Positions 1 through 4,868 of a stretch of DNA of 16,891 nt are shown in pieces. Source of the stretch: a bacterium. GTDB lineage: Bacteria; RBG-13-66-14. Each line of letters begins with the position of its first letter. Positions within the stretch are counted from its first letter, which is position 1. The notes under the pieces were generated by a model that worked only from the letters and a program-made list of their open reading frames with translations, was not told where the DNA came from and did no database searches. The translations under genes and the position numbers were made by a program. Location of the stretch: NCBI GenBank assembly GCA_035528375.1, contig DATKYS010000074.1, positions 1 to 16,891 of the forward strand, written 5' to 3'.

Positions 1-29
1 TTTATCGTACGCCCCCTTTCACCACCAAC

Positions 30-51
30 AAAAAAGCCCCTCTCGGGACTT
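30..51 (-). terminator. Intrinsic terminator after the radical SAM gene
   Basis: Read on the minus strand, a 7-bp stem AAGTCCC / GGGGCTT (one G-T wobble) closes on a GAGA tetraloop of the GNRA type and is followed by a run of T. It starts about 20 bases beyond the stop codon of the radical SAM gene, where the minus-strand transcription unit would end. Nothing else is seen in positions 1-72. Confidence 0.75.
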
Positions 52-72
52 TCTCGAAGGATACCGACCGAC

Positions 73-1137
73 TCAGGCCGTCTCGGCCATCCCCCCGTTG
101 CGCCGGCCGATGAGCCGCCGGAGGTGGCCCTCGGCGAGGAAGCTGATGGGGTGTTCGAGGTAGTGGATAGGCTCCATGTAGCAGCTCATGTAGCACAACC
201 GGCCGCAGTGGTGCCGCGGCGCCTCGCGGTAGGCCCGCTTCAGCACGGCCCACAGGCTCGGCTCCTCCAGCAGGTTCCCCGCCACCCAGTGCATCTTCGT
301 GCAGGGGTAGAAAACCTGGCCCAGCGGCCCCACCTTGGGGGTGACCGTGGCGTAGCAGCGGTAAGGGAGGAAGTCGCGCACCCGCTCGAGGTAGAGGGTA
401 GTGTTGAGGACGGGGTAGCCTTGTTCTTTGCGGCGGATGAGCGCGTCGATGAGCGCCCGGTACTCGGGGTTGCCGACGAGCTCCGGGTTGGGCTCGAAGC
501 CGTCCACCCGCGGCACGGCGTTGAAGCTGACCCCGATTTCGGCGGCGAAGTCCAGGAGCGGCAGCACCTGGCCTAAATGGTCGGGGAGAATCACGGCGTT
601 GATGTTGATTTGGAAGCCCTTTTCGTCCTGGGCCTTCGCGTAGTGGCGAAGGTTGCCCATCACCCGGTCGCAGGCGCCCTTGACGCGGACGATGGAGTCC
701 CAAATCTCCGGCACCGTGGAATCCAGCGAGACGATGAGCTGGTCCACGTAGTCCAGCAGGACCTCGTGGCGGCGCATCTGCATGAGGTTGGTGTTGAGGA
801 CCAGCGGGGCGAAGCCGAGCGCGTGGGCGCGGCGGATGACCTCGTCGATGTCGGGGAGGATGAGAGGCTCGCCGCCGGAGATGTCCAGGGCCGGGATGCC
901 GGGGCGGATTTTTTCCAGGACGCGCAGCTTGTCCGCCGTGGGCAGCTCCCGCCGGTCCATCTTCGGGTAGCCGCAGTAGACGCAGCGCATGTCGCAGCGG
1001 TTGGTGATGTTGTAGCTGGCCAGGACGGGGTAGACCTCGCGCCCGCGGGCCGAGTCCTTCTGGAACCGGACCTTGACGATGTTCTTCGCCAGGTTCGCCA
1101 GCCACTGGGGTCGGATGCGCTTGAGGCTGAAGGCCAT
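73..1137 (-). CDS. Radical SAM protein with extra C-terminal cysteines (SPASM/twitch-like)
   Basis: 354 aa. The radical SAM signature CDMRCVYC (C48, C52, C55) follows a beta-strand-like SYNITNR, and SGGEP (87-91) is the SAM-binding GGE motif, so the protein should bind a [4Fe-4S] cluster and cleave S-adenosylmethionine to a 5'-deoxyadenosyl radical. Five more cysteines in the C-terminal third (C261, C279, C311, C315, C319, the last three in CGRLCYMSC) suggest an auxiliary Fe-S cluster as in SPASM or twitch domains. The substrate cannot be told. The ATG at 1137 is preceded by a modest GGGG about five bases upstream. It is the last gene of a minus-strand unit with a ferredoxin, a plausible electron donor, but an AT-rich foreign-looking gene lies between them. 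No membrane segment or signal peptide is visible. The family is certain; the reaction is unknown. Confidence 0.9.
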   Translation of the reverse strand: MAFSLKRIRPQWLANLAKNIVKVRFQKDSARGREVYPVLASYNITNRCDMRCVYCGYPKMDRRELPTADKLRVLEKIRPGIPALDISGGEPLILPDIDEVIRRAHALGFAPLVLNTNLMQMRRHEVLLDYVDQLIVSLDSTVPEIWDSIVRVKGACDRVMGNLRHYAKAQDEKGFQININAVILPDHLGQVLPLLDFAAEIGVSFNAVPRVDGFEPNPELVGNPEYRALIDALIRRKEQGYPVLNTTLYLERVRDFLPYRCYATVTPKVGPLGQVFYPCTKMHWVAGNLLEEPSLWAVLKRAYREAPRHHCGRLCYMSCYMEPIHYLEHPISFLAEGHLRRLIGRRNGGMAETA

Positions 1138-1153
1138 AATATCCCCGCAGAGT

Positions 1154-1159
1154 ATTATA
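1154..1159 (-). promoter_or_regulatory. Possible -10 box for the radical SAM gene
   Basis: A perfect TATAAT on the minus strand lies 16 bases before the radical SAM start codon, next to the stop codon of the upstream AT-rich gene. No convincing -35 hexamer is found at 16-18 bases, and the surrounding DNA is AT-rich, so a chance match is quite possible. Confidence 0.25.
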
Positions 1160-2209
1160 TTAAAATTCAGCTAGTAAAGAACACCTACAACCTGGAAACC
1201 AAGGTGGGCTTTTTTCTCTAAGCTCATCAATTTTATAGATTTTTTGCCTTTTAAGACAGTAAGAAGTTGAATTATCAGTAGCTAATACTTGCATCTTTTT
1301 TACGAAACCTGAATTGACAGCCTGTTCAATTTCTCTAGCAGTATAACAACTCATAGAAAGTGTATGTGACAATAAATTATAGAGAGCGAGCTCTAAAGAA
1401 AGAGGTAAATTTGGATCATCCAAATCAATATCAACTTCGTCATCACTGTCATATGAGGAGTCAACCGAACCAACGTTTTCAAAAGCATTTTCTACTGAAA
1501 ATTCTTTCCTTTGATTCGGAATATAATTGTTTTCTCCAGATGGCACGCCCAAGTCATCGAGCATTTTTGATAATTCCATTTCCTTACTAGAATCTACTAA
1601 ACAATTTATCAAATCCTCTTTTTTCCCTACAGCGCGTAATCCTGCTGTTTTTGAAACCTTCTGGACAAGATGATAATCCGTAATAACTAGTCTATCAGCT
1701 GGTTTTGTGGCTTCACGTACAATATTCCATTTAACAAGTTCGCGTATTAGCTCAGGATTAGGAAAATCATCTTCGTTATATGCTAGAGGATAATTACTAT
1801 GAAAAAGTTTTAAATAATAATATTTAATATTTAACGGTAAATCGTTTGCTTTAGTTTTAATTTCTTCAGGTGACTCCTCAAACCACCTTTTTATCTGATA
1901 ATCCTCTATAGATGTTTTTATCCTTGGTATTTTATCAAAGTAGCGCAAACAAGGTTCCCACATGTAAGGAAATTCGTTTTCTTTTCGAAAGCGTTGTAGC
2001 CATTCTATTAATTCTGGCCAATCCCAATCAACTCCGCTTAACGCCTCCTTTATTTGTCTATCTAGGTACTTTTCGCCATTCAGAAACGCAGGTATCCAAT
2101 ATTCTCGGATTTTCTGCTTAGCATTTTCAGGCGCTACTATTCGGGATAAAACATTTTTAACTGTCTCTTGGATAATATCCTTCCCTTGACTGTTTTCAAA
2201 TTTCTTCAT
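1160..2209 (-). CDS. AT-rich hypothetical protein with SAP-like segment and MuF-like C-terminal tail
   Basis: 349 aa, not confidently assigned. Residues about 179-206 (HLVQKVSKTAGLRAVGKKED...) fit the SAP helix-extension-helix pattern 'GL...GKK.DLI..L', often a DNA-binding element. The C-terminus, about 287-346, reads AREIEQAVNSGF...D..TSYC(318)...SPPWFPGCRCSL, which resembles the end of phage Mu gpF/SPP1 gp7-type head morphogenesis proteins (D...C..C...PP.HP.CRC.L), with F in place of the usual H and only one of the two middle cysteines. An acidic stretch lies near 250-266. The gene is far more AT-rich than its neighbours (about 38% GC in one 60-base line, against well over 60% around it), which points to recent acquisition. 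The ATG follows the ferredoxin stop by 5 bases with no Shine-Dalgarno, so translation would have to be coupled. No signal peptide is seen. Function unknown. Confidence 0.75.
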   Translation of the reverse strand: MKKFENSQGKDIIQETVKNVLSRIVAPENAKQKIREYWIPAFLNGEKYLDRQIKEALSGVDWDWPELIEWLQRFRKENEFPYMWEPCLRYFDKIPRIKTSIEDYQIKRWFEESPEEIKTKANDLPLNIKYYYLKLFHSNYPLAYNEDDFPNPELIRELVKWNIVREATKPADRLVITDYHLVQKVSKTAGLRAVGKKEDLINCLVDSSKEMELSKMLDDLGVPSGENNYIPNQRKEFSVENAFENVGSVDSSYDSDDEVDIDLDDPNLPLSLELALYNLLSHTLSMSCYTAREIEQAVNSGFVKKMQVLATDNSTSYCLKRQKIYKIDELREKSPPWFPGCRCSLLAEF

Positions 2210-2214
2210 TGAGG

Positions 2215-2406
2215 TTACCGAACGGCCTCCGCCGTTTCAACCAGGCGGAGCGCCCCCACCGGGCAGAGCTTGGTGCAGATGCCGCAGCCGTTGCAGAGCC
2301 CCTGGTCCACGACCAGCGTCAGCTCGTCGAGGAGGAGGGCCATCGTGGGACACACCCCCACACACCCCCCGCAGTACGCGCAGAGTCTACGGTCAATCTC
2401 GAGCAT
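2215..2406 (-). CDS. Small 2[4Fe-4S] ferredoxin
   Basis: 63 aa bacterial-type ferredoxin with two four-cysteine cluster motifs, CAYCGGCVGVCP (residues 9-20) and CNGCGICTKLCP (38-49), each C-x2-C-x2-C-x3-CP, binding two [4Fe-4S] clusters for one-electron transfer in the cytoplasm. The ATG at 2406 is chosen over an in-frame upstream one at 2448 because AGGTGG stands six bases before it, and because the upstream start would lie before the predicted transcription start. It is first in a minus-strand unit with the AT-rich gene and the radical SAM gene, and it has its own promoter. A reductant role for the radical SAM enzyme is an inference from gene order; the fold is secure. Confidence 0.9.
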   Translation of the reverse strand: MLEIDRRLCAYCGGCVGVCPTMALLLDELTLVVDQGLCNGCGICTKLCPVGALRLVETAEAVR

Positions 2407-2438
2407 ACACCGCCACCTGGCGCCTAAGCGGTTAACTA

Positions 2439-2468
2439 AGGATAGCACGCCCGGGCGTCCCGCGTCAA
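2439..2468 (-). promoter_or_regulatory. Sigma70-type promoter with palindromic spacer, ferredoxin unit
   Basis: On the minus strand TTGACG (2468-2463) and TATCCT (2444-2439) are 18 bases apart, about 30 bases upstream of the ferredoxin start. The spacer contains a perfect 12-bp palindrome, ACGCCCGGGCGT (2447-2458), lying between the two hexamers where a repressor or a MerR-type activator could bind. The promoter is directly visible; the operator role is inferred. Confidence 0.6.
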
Positions 2469-2604
2469 CCGAATCGCGAGGACCCGCATGGTAAAAAACG
2501 GGCGAGACCCTTGACGAGCGCCATTTTCCGGGCTAATAAAGACCCGCAGCGGGGTGTGACCATGGAACGCGCGCGAGGAGTCGTAAGAATCGCGCCCACC
2601 AGGA

Positions 2605-2626
2605 ACAAGGGGTGTAAACCCCTTGT
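2605..2626. repeat. Perfect hairpin, 8-bp arms
   Basis: ACAAGGGG, a six-base loop TGTAAA, then CCCCTTGT form a perfect stem. There is no T tract on either side, so it is not a classic intrinsic terminator. It may help end aspS transcription, or be one copy of a dispersed palindromic element. Confidence 0.6.
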
Positions 2627-2646
2627 CTCCTCGCCGACCGGACTCG

Positions 2647-2686
2647 CCGGGGCTCCTCTTTTTCTTGGGCGCCCAACTATCCCCGG
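2647..2686. repeat. Nested inverted repeats just downstream of aspS
   Basis: An outer pair CCGGGG (2647-2652) / CCCCGG (2681-2686) encloses a perfect 12-bp palindrome TTGGGCGCCCAA (2665-2676). It begins about 20 bases after the aspS stop codon. In the aspS transcript it could fold as a 3'-end structure, although no T tract follows. Confidence 0.5.
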
Positions 2687-2706
2687 AACCCCCGTCATCG
2701 GCCAGG

Positions 2707-4539
2707 TCAGCCCGATTGCGTCCCCTCATCGCCTCCGCGGGCGATTTTTTTCGTCCCGCCCTCCAGCCGGAGGCCGAGCTCGGCGAGCTGCGCCGGGTCC
2801 ACGGCCGAGGGCGCGTCGGTGAGCGGGTCGTAGGCCCGCAGCGTCTTGGGGAAGGGGATCACCTCGCGGATGTTCTCCCGCCCCAGCATGAGGGCGATGA
2901 GCCGGTCCAGCCCCGGCGCGATGCCGGCGTGGGGCGGCGTGCCGTAGGACAGCCCCTCGAGGAAGAAGCCGAACCGCTCCCGAACCGCCTCCTCGGAGAG
3001 CCCCAGGGTGTGGAACACGCGGCGCTGGACCTCGTGGTCGTGAATCCGGGGGCTGCCCGAGGCTATCTCCACCCCGTTGACGACGATGTCGTAACTGGCC
3101 GAGCGGACCGAGAGCGGGTCGGATTCGAGCCGCTCCAGATCGTCGGGGTGGGGCATGGTGAAGGGGTGGTGGCTCGAGGTGAGGCGCCCCTGGTCGTCGG
3201 TCTCGAAGAGCGGGAACTCGACCACCCACAGCACGTCCCAGCGGCCGGGGGGGATGAGCCCCAGCTCGTCGCCGAGGGCCAGGCGCAGGCGGGAGAGGGC
3301 GGTGTTGACCCGACCGGCGGGCCCGGCGGCCAGGAGGAGGAGGTCACCCGGCCCGGCGCCGCACAATTTCATGAGCTCACCGGCCGCCGCGTCCGTCAGG
3401 TACTTCTTAATGCTGGCGTTCCAGGAGCCGTCTTCGAGCCATTTGACCCAGACGAGGCCGCCCGCTCCGGCGGACCTGGCGATGTTCTCCCAGACGTCGA
3501 GGGTTTTGCGGCTGGCCCCGGCCTGACCGGGCACGCGGATCCCGCGCACTACTCCGCCCCCGTCGAGCGCCCCCTTTATAAAGGAGAGCTCCGTGTCGCG
3601 GAAGACCTCCGAGAGGGTGACCAGCTCCAGGCCGAAGCGGGTGTCCGGCTTGTCGGAACCGTAGCGTTGCTGGGCCTCGGCGTAGGTCATCCTCGGCCAG
3701 TGGACGGGGAGCTCCACCCCGAGGAGTTCTGCCCAGAGGTGGCCGAAGAGCCCCTCGGTGACGGCGAACACCTCCTCCACGCCGGCGAAGCTCATCTCGA
3801 GGTCGAGCTGGGTGAATTCGACCTGGCGGTCGGACCGGGCGTCCTCGTCGCGGAAGCAGCGCGCGATCTGGAAGTAGCGGTCCGCGCCGGCCACCATGAG
3901 GAGCTGCTTGTACATCTGGGGGCTCTGGGGCAGGGCGTAGAAGGAGCCTGGGTAGACGCGGCTGGGCACGAGGAAATCCCGGGCGCCCTCGGGGGTGGAC
4001 CGGGTAAGCACCGGGGTCTCTATTTCGAGGAAACCTGCCTCGGCGAGCCGGTTGCGCATCGCCAGCATGAAGCGGTGGCGGAAGCGGAGCATCTCGGCCA
4101 TGGGGCCCCGGCGCAGGTCCAGGTATCGGTGCCGGAGCCGGAGTTCCTCGTTCACCGGCGCCGACCCAAGTGGGTCGTCGGCGATGGGGAAGGGGAGCGG
4201 TTTGGCGGGAGAGAGCACCTCGAGAGAGTCCACCAGAACCTCGACCTCACCGGTGGGTTGGTCGGGTCGGACCTGATCCGCGGGACGACGACGGACCGCG
4301 CCGCGCAGGACCACGACGTACTCGAGGTGGCAGTCGGCGGCGACCCGCCCGGCCTCGGGGGCGTGCTCGGGGTCGGCGACGACCTGGCTCTCGCCGTAGC
4401 GGTCCCAGAGGCGGATGAAGACGATGCCGCCCAGGTCGCGCACGTGGCGGACCCAGCCGCAAAGGGTGACCGTTTTCCCCAGGTCCGCGGCCGAGATGCC
4501 CCCGCAGGTGTGGGTGCGTCCGGTGTAATCGAGTGCCAA
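2707..4539 (-). CDS. aspS: Aspartyl-tRNA synthetase
   Basis: 610 aa, the usual length for bacterial class IIb AspRS. It charges tRNA-Asp with aspartate in the cytoplasm. An OB-fold anticodon-binding domain (about 1-110, CGWVRHVRDLGGIVFIRLWD) is followed by the class II core: motif 1 around 165-180 (FLEIETPVLT), motif 2 FRDEDARSDRQVEFTQLD (229-246), a bacterial GAD insertion (about 305-430), and motif 3 GIAPGLDRLIALM (539-551). The residue after RD in the anticodon domain is Leu36, as in discriminating E. coli-type enzymes, rather than the His of several non-discriminating ones; this hint on tRNA specificity is weak. The start is TTG at 4539, six bases after a clear AAGGGA; no ATG fits as well. 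It is transcribed divergently from the TonB-dependent receptor. Confidence 0.97.
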   Translation of the reverse strand: MALDYTGRTHTCGGISAADLGKTVTLCGWVRHVRDLGGIVFIRLWDRYGESQVVADPEHAPEAGRVAADCHLEYVVVLRGAVRRRPADQVRPDQPTGEVEVLVDSLEVLSPAKPLPFPIADDPLGSAPVNEELRLRHRYLDLRRGPMAEMLRFRHRFMLAMRNRLAEAGFLEIETPVLTRSTPEGARDFLVPSRVYPGSFYALPQSPQMYKQLLMVAGADRYFQIARCFRDEDARSDRQVEFTQLDLEMSFAGVEEVFAVTEGLFGHLWAELLGVELPVHWPRMTYAEAQQRYGSDKPDTRFGLELVTLSEVFRDTELSFIKGALDGGGVVRGIRVPGQAGASRKTLDVWENIARSAGAGGLVWVKWLEDGSWNASIKKYLTDAAAGELMKLCGAGPGDLLLLAAGPAGRVNTALSRLRLALGDELGLIPPGRWDVLWVVEFPLFETDDQGRLTSSHHPFTMPHPDDLERLESDPLSVRSASYDIVVNGVEIASGSPRIHDHEVQRRVFHTLGLSEEAVRERFGFFLEGLSYGTPPHAGIAPGLDRLIALMLGRENIREVIPFPKTLRAYDPLTDAPSAVDPAQLAELGLRLEGGTKKIARGGDEGTQSG

Positions 4540-4571
4540 AACCGTCCCTTCACGAGAAAGAGGCCCGGGGG

Positions 4572-4600
4572 ATGTTACCAGATACCGGGTTCGCAGTCCA
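4572..4600 (-). promoter_or_regulatory. Probable aspS promoter
   Basis: On the minus strand TGGACT (4600-4595) and TAACAT (4577-4572) are 17 bases apart, each with four of six consensus matches, and 32 bases before the TTG start of aspS. It is the best pair found in that interval. Confidence 0.4.
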
Positions 4601-4656
4601 GCGTCTCCGTGATGAGAACGTGTTATTTGAGGGGCATCCGCGCGCCAGGTTTTTAC

Positions 4657-4685
4657 TTGACACAGGTTTTCGGCTGTATTAACGT
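4657..4685 (+). promoter_or_regulatory. Probable promoter of the TonB-receptor gene train
   Basis: A perfect -35 hexamer TTGACA (4657-4662) is followed after 17 bases by TAACGT (4680-4685). The -10 is only half-consensus but lies inside a perfect 10-bp palindrome TTAACGTTAA (4679-4688), a possible operator. Transcription from here would give a leader of roughly 175 bases before the receptor start codon. Confidence 0.5.
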
Positions 4686-4742
4686 TAACTATGCTTGCAT
4701 AGACCGCGAGGGCTCTCCAGAAAGAGGCACCGACTACCCCGG

Positions 4743-4788
4743 TTGGGGGTCATCCGTCGGGCCCGAGAGCATCATTGGGGGTCCCCAA
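4743..4788 (+). repeat. Direct repeat and hairpin in the receptor leader
   Basis: TTGGGGGTC occurs at 4743-4751 and again at 4775-4783, exactly 32 bases apart (about three helical turns). The second copy is also the left arm of an inverted repeat TTGGGG / CCCCAA (4775-4788). Both are downstream of the predicted promoter. They may be regulator sites or leader-RNA structure. Nothing else is seen in the rest of the 4540-4868 gap apart from the two promoters. Confidence 0.4.
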
Positions 4789-4868
4789 GAGGCATCATCC
4801 TTTACTTCTTCTTCTGATGATACTTGGCACGCTGAACCCCGTAACTTGACGACGAGGGAGGGTTGTTA

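Larger units (their letters stand above)
2407..2706. other. Non-coding gap between aspS and the ferredoxin gene
   Basis: About 300 bases without a credible gene. Short open frames exist on both strands but have no ribosome binding site or family resemblance. It holds the ferredoxin promoter and two inverted-repeat structures, listed separately. Confidence 0.6.

Noticed and set aside
2436-2729. 97-codon minus-strand frame between aspS and the ferredoxin gene
   Set aside because: It overlaps the end of aspS and the ferredoxin promoter, runs through the hairpins, and has no recognisable protein features.
4690-4868. Cobalamin or other riboswitch ahead of the TonB-dependent receptor
   Set aside because: The leader is structured, but no conserved B12-box or other known aptamer core could be recognised.
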